A stretch of DNA of 18,758 nucleotides from CAZJRB01 sp964547995 (lineage in GTDB: Bacteria; Planctomycetota; Planctomycetia; Pirellulales; Thermoguttaceae). Each line of letters opens with the position of its first letter. The first letter of the stretch is position 1. The notes under the pieces were generated by a model that was not told the DNA's origin, did not search any database, and saw only the letters and a program-made list of their open reading frames with translations. Location of the stretch: the NCBI GenBank assembly GCA_964547995.1, contig CAZJRB010000133.1, forward strand, positions 1 through 18,758, in the 5' to 3' direction. Positions 7,844-14,487 of the stretch are shown in pieces. A program made the position numbers and the translations under genes.

Positions 7844-7939
7844 CGAAGGTGCTTGCCCCGGCCTGATCGTGCCTCGGTGGCCGGGGGCAGGTGCTCCCTC
7901 CTTCGGTATTAGCCGGGGGCAGGTGCCCCCTCCTTCGGT
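7844..7939. repeat. Family 4 repeats: two direct 28-bp copies plus a degenerate inverted copy
   Basis: Copies at 7880-7907 and 7912-7939 start GCCGGGGGCAGGTGC and end CCCTCCTTCGGT, differing at one base (T or C after GTGC). A shortened inverted copy (CGAAGGTGCTTGCCCCGGCC) lies at 7844-7863. The second direct copy ends 17 bp before the ATG of the PH-domain gene, so it must lie within its leader or promoter. Confidence 0.75.
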
Positions 7940-7956
7940 GTTTTCGTGCCATTCCC

Positions 7957-8475
7957 ATGACCCAGCCGAATGACATACCGCCCGAGCCCGCCGAGACAAA
8001 GGCGATGACCGTCTGGCCCTCGATTGCTGCTACCGCACCCGGGCGGCTTGTCGGGCGGATGGCCGCGATTCGTGCGGGGGCCGGCCGCTTCTTCACGCTG
8101 GGTAAGCTCATGGCGGTCGCGACCATCCCGGTCAGTCTGGCCGTCTTTGCCTGGCAACTGTTGCCCTGTGTCTGCCGCCGCTACACCCTGACCGACCGCC
8201 GGGTAATCATCCAAAAGGGCATCCGGGCGGTCGACGCCGAATCGGTCGATCTCGACGCGTTCGACGCGATCGAGGTGGCGGTCCTGCCGGGCCAGCAGTG
8301 GTTCCATGCCGGGGACCTGGTCTTCAAGCAATCGGGCAGCGAAGTCTTGCGGCTTCCGGGCGTTGCCCGTCCGGAGGTCTTCCGCCAGACCTGCCTGAAG
8401 GCCCAAAGGGCGCTGCTGAGCGTCCGCAAGGTGCTCGAACGGCAGGAAGCCGCGGCATCGCAGCCGGCCGGGTAG
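7957..8475 (+). CDS. PH-domain (bPH2/DUF304-like) membrane protein
   Basis: A 172-residue protein. The N-terminus contains 'VWPSIAATAPGRLVG' (19-33), a lead-in I associate with planctomycete PH-domain proteins. One hydrophobic segment is visible at about 51-70 (LMAVATIPVSLAVFAWQLLP). It is followed by 'RRYTLTDRRVIIQKGI' (74-89), typical of the first strands of bacterial PH domains, then 'FDAIEVAVLPGQQWFHAGDL' (102-121) and 'LRLPGVARPEVFRQTC' (131-146). Role unknown; probably a cytoplasmic domain at the inner membrane. No clear Shine-Dalgarno precedes the ATG, and a repeat ends 17 bp upstream. It converges with rpiB, 18 bp away. Confidence 0.75.
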   Translation: MTQPNDIPPEPAETKAMTVWPSIAATAPGRLVGRMAAIRAGAGRFFTLGKLMAVATIPVSLAVFAWQLLPCVCRRYTLTDRRVIIQKGIRAVDAESVDLDAFDAIEVAVLPGQQWFHAGDLVFKQSGSEVLRLPGVARPEVFRQTCLKAQRALLSVRKVLERQEAAASQPAG

Positions 8476-8493
8476 CGTGCCGGCCCTCGGCGG

Positions 8494-8928
8494 TCAATTT
8501 CCGTCGATCTTCCGAATCCTTCGCAAGTGCCGGCCGCCGTCGAACGGGGTTTCGAGCCAGCAGTCGACGATCGCCAGGGCCGTTTCCAGGTCGATCGTCC
8601 GCTGGCCCAGCGAGAGCATGTTGGCGTCGTTGTGGCTCCGGGCAAACCGGGCCGACTTGAGATCCCAGCAGAGCGTGCAGCGGACGCCCGCGACGCGATT
8701 GGCCGTCATGGCTTCGCCGTTGCCGGAGCCACCCAGCACGATGCCGCGCTCGTACTGGCCCCGGGCAACCGCCTCAGCCGCGGGGCGAACGTAGTCGGGA
8801 TAGTCGTCCAGCGGGTCGGGGGCCAGCGTGCCGAAATCGTGCGGCTCGTGCCCAAGACCGATCAGGTGCTCCTTGATCTTCTCCTTGTAATCGTAACCCG
8901 CGTGGTCGGAGGCGATGGCGATCTTCAT
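8494..8928 (-). CDS. rpiB: Ribose-5-phosphate isomerase B
   Basis: A 144-residue cytosolic enzyme of the LacAB/RpiB family that interconverts ribose 5-phosphate and ribulose 5-phosphate in the pentose phosphate pathway. Conserved features are 'IASDHAGYDYKE' (5-16), 'DYPDYVRPAAEAV' (42-54), 'GIVLGGSGNGEAMTANRV' (62-79), 'HNDANMLSLGQR' (99-110) and the C-terminal 'GGRHLRRIRKI'. The loop reads GGSGNGE rather than the Cys-containing loop of E. coli RpiB. It resembles the actinobacterial type, where a Glu (Glu72 here) serves as catalytic base. The ATG at 8928 aligns with the normal family start; GGGAAAG upstream is a weak ribosome site. The frame is open further upstream into hairpin repeats, which I exclude. 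Confidence 0.93.
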   Translation of the reverse strand: MKIAIASDHAGYDYKEKIKEHLIGLGHEPHDFGTLAPDPLDDYPDYVRPAAEAVARGQYERGIVLGGSGNGEAMTANRVAGVRCTLCWDLKSARFARSHNDANMLSLGQRTIDLETALAIVDCWLETPFDGGRHLRRIRKIDGN

Positions 8929-9002
8929 TCGGCTTTCCCACTCGGTTCGCACTACCCCAATTTCAAAATCTGACAAAGCACTAACCGTATGACCATTGAA
9001 AC

Positions 9003-9096
9003 TGTGGGTGCCATGCCCACGCTTGCCGTGGGCATGTTCTGCAACGCCCGCAAACATGCCCACGACAAGCGTGGGCATGGCACCCGACAACCCACA
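9003..9096. repeat. Family 1 hairpin inverted doublet
   Basis: Two hairpins (9012-9036 and 9055-9079) have identical 10-bp arms and 5-nt loops CTTGC and ACAAG, the latter being CTTGT on the other strand. They face opposite directions with centres 43 bp apart. The flank GGGTGCC is present on the outer side of both, and outer TGTGGG/CCCACA arms enclose the unit. It lies about 75 bp upstream of rpiB's start. Confidence 0.85.
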
Positions 9097-9121
9097 ATCT
9101 CAGTTGTCACAAGGTACTACT

Positions 9122-9236
9122 TTTGTCTCAAAACCCGTACGACGGGCTTCCAAGCCCGTCGAGAAGTTCCGTTTCGGTGGAAGCGACGGGCTTGGAAGCC
9201 CGTTGTGCAACCCGTTCGGACACGTTTTGAGACAAA
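9122..9236. repeat. Family 3 nested inverted-repeat element (about 115 bp)
   Basis: Outer 13-bp perfect arms TTTGTCTCAAAAC (9122) and GTTTTGAGACAAA (9224) enclose two inverted palindromes, 9141-9160 (GACGGGCTT, AAGCCCGTC) and 9185-9204. Their centres are 44 bp apart. The plan, outer arms around two inverted hairpins, is the same as in the unrelated element at 5194-5325. With the neighbouring hairpins it fills the gene-free interval 8929-9375. Confidence 0.8.
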
Positions 9237-9299
9237 GCCTAGTTTACCCGACCAACAAGACGCGGCCAAGGGCCGGGCGTTTCTTGCCGAATAAGAGAA

Positions 9300-9326
9300 C
9301 CCCCGGATGCAATCCGAGGGCTTTTT
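9300..9326 (+). terminator. Terminator-like hairpin with T5
   Basis: CGGAT and ATCCG pair around GCA, extended by CCC/GGG across one mismatch, followed by CTTTTTG. No plus-strand gene ends nearby. A near-identical sequence occurs on the minus strand at 11785-11805, so it may be a dispersed element rather than a gene's own terminator. Confidence 0.45.
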
Positions 9327-9340
9327 GACAAAATTGCAAC

Positions 9341-9380
9341 TCACCACCCACCACTCACCACACACCACCCACTACTCACT
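9341..9380. repeat. Low-complexity (CACCA)n-type tract
   Basis: Degenerate short tandem units (CACCACC, CACTCAC, CACACCA) overlap the 3' end of the acidic micro-repeat gene. Read on the minus strand it resembles the GTGAATA/GTGGATA tracts at 10422-10490 and 14211-14253. Confidence 0.6.
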
Positions 9381-10254
9381 CCATCCCCGTATTCGGATAG
9401 ATCGGGGTCACTCCGGGCGGAAACTGGTGGGGAAACCCCGTTTCGGTGACGGGGGCCTCCTGATCGACCGGAGGCAGACGAAGCCATGCGGAATCCGGAG
9501 CGGACGAATCGGTCGGACGCGGTTTCCTTTCCTGCCGAACCACCTCAACCATGCGCTTGTCGCTGTGCGATTCGGATGAGTCGTCACCCGGTTGGCTCAC
9601 CGTTCGGTGGTCGTCGTCCGTTTGTTGATCGTCGTCCGTTTGTTGGTCATCCTGCCCGGCATGTCCGGAATGCCCGGAATAGTCCCGGTCCTTCCATTCG
9701 GCATGGGGCGGGCCGTCACGGTCGGCATAGCTCAATTCGTCCTGCACGTCGTCGTTCGGCTGGGTTTGGTCGCCGGACGGCTCCCGCTTGTCGGAGGAGG
9801 CGGTTTCTTCGTGTTGCACCGATTCTTCCTCGGCCGCCGACTCGGGATCGTCCGGCGTTTCCCCGTAGCCGGTTTCCCCATAGCCGGTTTCCCCATAGCC
9901 GGTTTCCCCATAGCCGTAGGGATCGTACGGGTTGTGGTCATCGTCGGGCGACTCGCCGTCGCACGGTGTTTCGCACGGCGTTTCGCGTGATGTGTCGCGT
10001 GATGTGTCGTATGAGGTCTCGAAGGATGTTTCGTCCGGCGCCGTCTGGATCGACATCGTGGGTGCGTCCGGGGAATCCGATTGTAAAACGGCTGACGCTT
10101 GCTGCTCCGATGCGGATTCTACGGCTTCCGTGGGACGTGAAAGATGAGGGCACTCGCCCACCATGTGCCGAACGGTAGGGTATCGCCAGATATTGAAGCC
10201 GATTGAGCCTGCGATTATTACGAACGCCGAGACGTTCGCAGCAATCCTTCCCAT
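9376..10254 (-). CDS. Membrane-anchored acidic protein with several micro-repeats
   Basis: A 292-residue protein of no recognised family. A single N-terminal hydrophobic segment (about 5-22, ANVSAFVIIAGSIGFNIW) should anchor or export it. The rest is hydrophilic, acidic and low-complexity, with three tandem peptide series: six tetrapeptides of type (E/D)-T-(S/P)-X at 79-98 (ETSF, ETSY, DTSR, DTSR, ETPC, ETPC), four GYGET at 114-133, and a QQTDDD duplication at 204-215. The C-terminus is Pro-rich (PPGVTPIYPNTG). GGAGAAGG lies 3 nt before the ATG at 10254, so I reject the longer upstream frame. A likely promoter and a palindrome lie just upstream. Compositionally it recalls the secreted acidic protein at 3101-4345, but the repeats are unrelated. 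Confidence 0.75.
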   Translation of the reverse strand: MGRIAANVSAFVIIAGSIGFNIWRYPTVRHMVGECPHLSRPTEAVESASEQQASAVLQSDSPDAPTMSIQTAPDETSFETSYDTSRDTSRETPCETPCDGESPDDDHNPYDPYGYGETGYGETGYGETGYGETPDDPESAAEEESVQHEETASSDKREPSGDQTQPNDDVQDELSYADRDGPPHAEWKDRDYSGHSGHAGQDDQQTDDDQQTDDDHRTVSQPGDDSSESHSDKRMVEVVRQERKPRPTDSSAPDSAWLRLPPVDQEAPVTETGFPHQFPPGVTPIYPNTGME

Positions 10255-10280
10255 GGCCTTCTCCCGATCCGCGCCCCGTG

Positions 10281-10298
10281 TTGAAGGATGTCCTTCAA
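10281..10298. promoter_or_regulatory. 18-bp palindrome, possible operator
   Basis: TTGAAGGATGTCCTTCAA has perfect 8-bp arms with a 2-nt centre. It begins at the last base of the predicted -10 box and covers the expected transcription start, 27 bp before the ATG of the acidic micro-repeat gene. It could be a repressor site or an mRNA 5' hairpin. Confidence 0.5.
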
Positions 10299-10325
10299 TC
10301 ATACACGCCGCGAATTGGCAAGCAA
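10298..10325 (-). promoter_or_regulatory. Predicted sigma70-type promoter of the acidic micro-repeat gene
   Basis: On the minus strand TTGCTT (10325-10320) is separated by 16 bp from TATGAT (10303-10298), with a TG before the -10 box. It lies about 45-70 bp upstream of the ATG at 10254. Confidence 0.5.
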
Positions 10326-10421
10326 GGAAAGATGCGAGCGAATAGAAAAAATAAGGAGCAACTTCCGAAGGGCGAAAGCGGTTGGGTAAAGTTTGATGGA
10401 AAAAGTGCGAAGAAAATAGTA

Positions 10422-10490
10422 AGTGAGTTGTGAATAGTGAATAGTGAATCGTGAACGGCGAATCGTGAGTAGTCGGTAGCGAACCGTGAG
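10422..10490. repeat. Low-complexity (GTGAATA)n tract
   Basis: Degenerate tandem heptamer-like units (GTGAATA, GTGAATC, GTGAACG, GTGAGTA) upstream of the acidic micro-repeat gene. Together with the opposite-strand-looking tract at 9341-9380 it brackets that gene. Confidence 0.6.
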
Positions 10491-10705
10491 CATCACTTCC
10501 AAACAGCACCGCGCGTTGCTGCCGGACAATCCCAACGATCGTTCCACGCGATTCGATGCCAACGTGCGAGCCGGACGATTGGCAAGCAACGGCACATCCG
10601 TGGATAATCCGACCTAACGCGCGAGCCGTGCCATTCGTAGTCTGCGTTTCACGTCGCAACAGCGCAAAGACGTGAACAAGGGTTGCAGGCCGCACCCCCC
10701 GGCCT
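10491..10705. other. Intergenic region with no recognised feature
   Basis: This sits between the low-complexity tract and the stop codon of the aldo/keto reductase gene. The minus-strand frame is open but lacks a ribosome site and its translation resembles no family, so I do not call a gene. Confidence 0.5.
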
Positions 10706-11674
10706 CTACACCGGCACGTCGACCTTCGGCGTCCCCCGATCCTCGAGCGCCTGATCGACCGCTGCAAGCTGCTCATCCGTCAATGCCCATCCCGAGCCGC
10801 CGGCGGTCTCCCGGATCTGTTCGGGCCGTTTCGCCCCGCACAGCGCACAGGTGACGCCCGGCTGGCGGATCGTCCAGTTGATCGCCAGCTCGGCGACGGT
10901 GTGGCCGGCCTCAGCGGCGATCTCGCGGAGCCGGTCGATCAGGTCGTGGTTCTTCTCCCACTCTTCGCCATGGAACATGACGTACTTCCGCCGGCTGTCC
11001 TTGGGGCCGAAGACGTGGTCCCGGGCGAGTTTTCCCGCCAACAGGCCCTTCATCAACGACCAATAGACGATCACGGAGATCCCCCGCTCGCGACACCAGG
11101 GCAGCGTGTCCGCCTCGATCTGACGCTGGAGCATGTTATAGGGTGGCTGGAACGCCGCGATCGGGCACTCCGCCGAAAACTCCTCGAGCTGAGCCACGTC
11201 CATGTTCGAGACACCGATCGCCCGGGCCTTTCCCTCGTCCATCAGCCGCCGCAGCTCCCCGGCCGATTCACCCAGCGGCACCTTCTCGTCCGGCGCGTGC
11301 AGGTAGTACAGCTCGACGCGATCGGTGCCCAGCCGCCGCAGGCTCTCCTCGAATTCCCCTCGCAGCCGCCCGGGCCGGGCGTCATGGACCTGCTTGCCCT
11401 CTTCGTTCCAGTGCAGGCCGCCCTTCGTGGCGATGATCATCTCGTCGCGCAGCTCGCCCAGCGCCCGCCCGATCAGCTTCTCGCTCTCGCCGTTGCGGCC
11501 ATAGATGTACGCCGTGTCAACATGGTTGATCCCCAGATCGAAACACGCCCGGATCGTGGCGATGCTGCTCTCGTCGGTCGTCGTCCCGGGGCTGGCGATC
11601 CCGGCGATCGGCCAGCAGCCCAGCGAAACCTCGGAAATCAGAATGTCGGTATCGGCAAGTCGGCGGTAGTTCAT
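10706..11674 (-). CDS. Aldo/keto reductase
   Basis: A 322-residue (beta/alpha)8-barrel NAD(P)H-dependent oxidoreductase, probably cytosolic. The catalytic tetrad is readable: Asp53 and Tyr58 in 'HVDTAYIYGR', Lys84 in 'IIATKGGLHW' and His126 in 'LYYLHAPDE'. 'AIGVSN' and 'YNMLQRQIE' are the expected later strand motifs, and 'LCGAKRPEQIRETAG' matches the cofactor-phosphate region ('G..k.eql.en') of the family. Length is normal. The ATG at 11674 (MNYRRLADTD) fits the usual family start; the ribosome site is weak, and upstream frame-open sequence enters a hairpin repeat. The substrate cannot be predicted. The gene stands alone. Confidence 0.92.
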   Translation of the reverse strand: MNYRRLADTDILISEVSLGCWPIAGIASPGTTTDESSIATIRACFDLGINHVDTAYIYGRNGESEKLIGRALGELRDEMIIATKGGLHWNEEGKQVHDARPGRLRGEFEESLRRLGTDRVELYYLHAPDEKVPLGESAGELRRLMDEGKARAIGVSNMDVAQLEEFSAECPIAAFQPPYNMLQRQIEADTLPWCRERGISVIVYWSLMKGLLAGKLARDHVFGPKDSRRKYVMFHGEEWEKNHDLIDRLREIAAEAGHTVAELAINWTIRQPGVTCALCGAKRPEQIRETAGGSGWALTDEQLAAVDQALEDRGTPKVDVPV

Positions 11675-11726
11675 GGTTTGTAGAGAACAGAGGACAGTGA
11701 ACAGCGGACGGTTTCCGTTTAGCACG

Positions 11727-11754
11727 GGTGCCCTGCTCACGCTTGCGTGAGCAT
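11727..11754. repeat. Variant hairpin of family 1 with compensated stem change
   Basis: GGGTGCC is followed by arms TGCTCACG and CGTGAGCA around loop CTTG. Compared with family 1 (TGCCCACG and CGTGGGCA), one stem base pair changed from C-G to T-A on both sides, so pairing is kept. Confidence 0.7.
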
Positions 11755-11784
11755 GAACGAACAACGTCGCCTCACAGCGTCAAA

Positions 11785-11805
11785 AGCCCCCGATTGCATC
11801 GGGGG
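11785..11805 (-). terminator. Terminator-like hairpin, minus orientation
   Basis: An 8-bp perfect stem CCCCCGAT/ATCGGGGG around TGC, followed on the minus strand by CTTTTG. Its sequence, including the GATGCAATC core, matches the element at 9300-9326. No gene is seen immediately upstream on this strand. Confidence 0.45.
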
Positions 11806-12299
11806 TTCACAACGGACGCAGCTTACCCCGCTCCCCCCGAAACCGCAAGGCACCGGCTCCCACACATCGACGAGAAACCCGTATCCGAATTCCAAAGACT
11901 GCAAAACAAACGAAAACGAACGTTTGCGTTTGCCGGGAGAGCGATAACACCATCGGGTGGAACAGCCCGCACTTTCGGCTGCATTTTTGACCCTAAACGG
12001 TTTGTGCTCAATCCCCATCCGGGTCATAAAAAATTCACCTCGTACGGCAAATTCCGAAATTCTTCCAGAACCCCGAGGGTAATGCTTGGATACGGATGTC
12101 GTTTACCGTAAAATACACCCGTTCGAAAGGGAGTGTGGAGGGCTCTTCTTTGTGCTCTCCGTTGGAAGGTTGAGCGCGTTTTCTAACTCGGTTAGAGAAG
12201 CCCTTGCCGTACTTTGAGTTCTTCATCCTCGTCATAACGATTCCAAATAAGTGGGGCTGTAGACTGCTGCGGACGGTTTGGGTGCCATAGGCCGATCCA
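11806..12299. other. Gene-poor region upstream of the kinase-like gene
   Basis: Short frames are open on both strands but none has a ribosome site or a plausible protein. It should contain the promoter of the kinase-like gene, which I cannot place. A small hairpin TTCTAAC-TCG-GTTAGAGAA lies at about 12180-12200. An RNA ending at the minus-strand hairpin at 11785 is possible but unsupported. Confidence 0.4.
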
Positions 12300-13778
12300 A
12301 TGGCAGACACCACTGACAAAAACCGTGTACTCTGCGACAATTGCTGGGGTTCCGGCGATGCGGACGGCCAGCCGTGCGACGTCTGCAACGGCGAGGGATG
12401 GGTCCTCTCAACCGCGCCCAAGGTTACCCCCGGCGAGTCCGGATTCAACGTCTTGGATGATGTCGGTTTCGGTGTGGGTTCCACGCGCACCATGCGCACG
12501 GAAAACGACACGGCTTTCTCCCCTCGCAAAACCGAGTCCGACGACGACAGCATCTTCGGCGGCCAACCGCGAAAGTCCAATAGCCTCTCCGTTTTGGGCG
12601 ACACGGATATCCACGACGCCTCCGGAAACGCCCCCCTCGACCGGGAAGCCGAACTCGAAAAACTCCACCAGGAGTTGGAGATCATCCGCCATCGCATCGA
12701 GGTCCTGGAATCCGATGCCCCGGGTGGCAACGGCACGCCCGGCCGGCACACCCCGCCCGCCACGATGGAAGACTTCCTCCAGTTGCTCGACACAACCGAG
12801 ACGCTCAACCCCAAGCAACTCCGGGCCGCCCGTAACCTGGCAAACGACGTCAAGGCGTTCGCCAGGAAACTGATCGCCGCCAAGTTGTTGACCGAGTGGC
12901 AGGCGGCCCAGTTGGTCGCCGGCCGGAGCCCCTTCCTGCTCGACAAGTACAAACTCCTCCGGCTCCTCGGACGCGGCGATATGGGCGACGTCTTCCTCTG
13001 CGACCACGTGACCCTCAATCGCCGCGTCGCCGTCAGGGTCCTCTCCCGACAAATCAGCCGGAACAAGGCTGTCTTGGAACGATTCCTCGCCGAGGCCCGA
13101 ACTCTCGCCGAACTCAACCACCCGAACATCATTCAAGCCTACAGCGTCGACGGAAAGGACCAGCATTATTACCTCATCATGGAGTACGTCGACGGCGCCA
13201 ACTTCAAGCAGATCGTCGGCAAACGCGGCCCGCTAGAACCCTGCACCGCCGCAGACTTCATCCGCCAGGCCGCCGAAGGTTTGCGCCACGCCCACGTAAA
13301 CGGGTTCATACACGGAAATATCAAACCCTCCAACTTCCTCGTCGATCGCGAAAACACCGTCAAGATCCTCGACCTCGGGCTCGGCGGACTCCAACAGCAC
13401 AACAGCCTCAGTAGCAACGGCTCCCAGAGCGCAAACTTGCTCAACTCCATCGACTATCTCGCCCCGGAACACGCCCTGGGAAGCACCGATATCGACCACC
13501 GTGCCGATCTCTACTCGCTCGGTTGCACCTTCTACTTCCTGCTGACCGGCGGGCCCCCGTTCCCCGAAGGCCCGCTCTACGAAAAACTCGCCATGCACCA
13601 GTCGGCCCAGCCCAAATCGATCAAGAACCTCCGCAAAGACGTGGCCGACCCGCTCGTGGAAATGTGCGACAAGCTAATGGCCAAAAAACCCAACGACCGC
13701 TACCAATCCGCCGACGCGGTCGCCGAAGCACTCCGCGATTTCCTGACGGGAACGAAAAAAGGGGGCAGAACTATTTAA
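12300..13778 (+). CDS. Ser/Thr-kinase-like protein with DnaJ-type zinc finger, predicted pseudokinase
   Basis: A 492-residue protein. Residues 12-32 hold two CxxCxGxG motifs (C12/C15 and C26/C29) as in DnaJ zinc fingers. Residues 113-138 are a probable coiled coil. 'LTEWQAAQLVAGR' (197-209) is the lead-in often seen before planctomycete kinase domains. The kinase fold runs about 217-485: Gly loop 'LGRGDMGDV' (223-231), alphaC Glu265, 'DLG' 358-360 for DFG, 'APE' 388-390, and 'RADLYSLG' (401-408). Two catalytic residues are changed: the VAIK lysine is Arg246 ('VAVRVL') and the HRD aspartate is Asn340 ('HGNIKPSN'). It is therefore probably inactive or very weak as a kinase, perhaps a scaffold or regulator. 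No transmembrane segment is visible, unlike many planctomycete kinases. The start matches the zinc finger, but no good Shine-Dalgarno is visible. Confidence 0.88.
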   Translation: MADTTDKNRVLCDNCWGSGDADGQPCDVCNGEGWVLSTAPKVTPGESGFNVLDDVGFGVGSTRTMRTENDTAFSPRKTESDDDSIFGGQPRKSNSLSVLGDTDIHDASGNAPLDREAELEKLHQELEIIRHRIEVLESDAPGGNGTPGRHTPPATMEDFLQLLDTTETLNPKQLRAARNLANDVKAFARKLIAAKLLTEWQAAQLVAGRSPFLLDKYKLLRLLGRGDMGDVFLCDHVTLNRRVAVRVLSRQISRNKAVLERFLAEARTLAELNHPNIIQAYSVDGKDQHYYLIMEYVDGANFKQIVGKRGPLEPCTAADFIRQAAEGLRHAHVNGFIHGNIKPSNFLVDRENTVKILDLGLGGLQQHNSLSSNGSQSANLLNSIDYLAPEHALGSTDIDHRADLYSLGCTFYFLLTGGPPFPEGPLYEKLAMHQSAQPKSIKNLRKDVADPLVEMCDKLMAKKPNDRYQSADAVAEALRDFLTGTKKGGRTI

Positions 13779-13882
13779 CGTCTTGCGTTTGTTGGGTTTG
13801 CTTTCTCGGTCGACCGCGGGGGCGTATGGTTAGGTCGAGATGGAGACGTTTTGACAATCGTTTTACCCAAGCGGCGTCGCCT

Positions 13883-14036
<154 letters not shown>

Positions 14037-14113
14037 GGACAGTTCGGTATAACGATTCGAGCAACCCTTGGCATGCCCACATTCTCCGCTCTTCACCACG
14101 TGCTGTCAACATT

Positions 14114-14136
14114 AAATAGGTGACTGTCCCCTATTT
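14114..14136. repeat. Solitary palindromic transposon-end-like sequence
   Basis: Arms AAATAGG and CCTATTT enclose GAC-T-GTC, a near-perfect 23-bp palindrome. On the minus strand it contains GGGGACA, the same heptamer as in the terminal repeats at 17160 and 17487. It may be a leftover end of a RAYT-type element. Confidence 0.45.
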
Positions 14137-14210
14137 GATTTATTTGATTGAAAAGCATCCCCGACCGCATCCGCGACTGGATCCTGTTGCGGATGATGGG
14201 TGTCTCGTAA

Positions 14211-14253
14211 GTAGTGGATAGTGGATAGTGGATAGTGTGTAGTGGGTAGTGGA
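14211..14253. repeat. Low-complexity (GTGGATA)n tract
   Basis: Tandem GTGGATA units degenerating to GTGTGTA and GTGGGTA. No gene is seen in 13779-14487 apart from the hairpin array and this tract. Confidence 0.65.
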
Positions 14254-14487
14254 TCGCGTTGTAATGCAAAGGTGCGACCAGTGGTCGCGGAGAAGCGGGG
14301 TACGAGTTGTGAAACGAGAAAATCAAATGTTGTCCTCAAGGCCCCAACGTGTAACAGTGTAAGCGATACTGCAAACCGCCGACCGGGGCGGATTTCGGGC
14401 TTGAATAACGAACGGAGGGGGGCTCCGACACTGGAAGTGCCCGAACCTTCCTCCTAACACATTTCTCAAGATCAGGCGGCGCGAAAC

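Noticed and set aside
10255..10776. N-terminal extension of the acidic micro-repeat protein to a start at 10776
   Set aside because: The extension runs through low-complexity repeats and reads as Thr/His/Tyr-rich nonsense; the ATG at 10254 has a strong ribosome site and a hydrophobic N-terminus.
10901..11683. 260-codon plus-strand frame
   Set aside because: It is antisense to the aldo/keto reductase, which has a complete catalytic tetrad.
11728..12111. Small ORFs on both strands upstream of the kinase-like gene
   Set aside because: No ribosome sites, no domain resemblance, and they run through the hairpin at 11727 and the terminator-like element.
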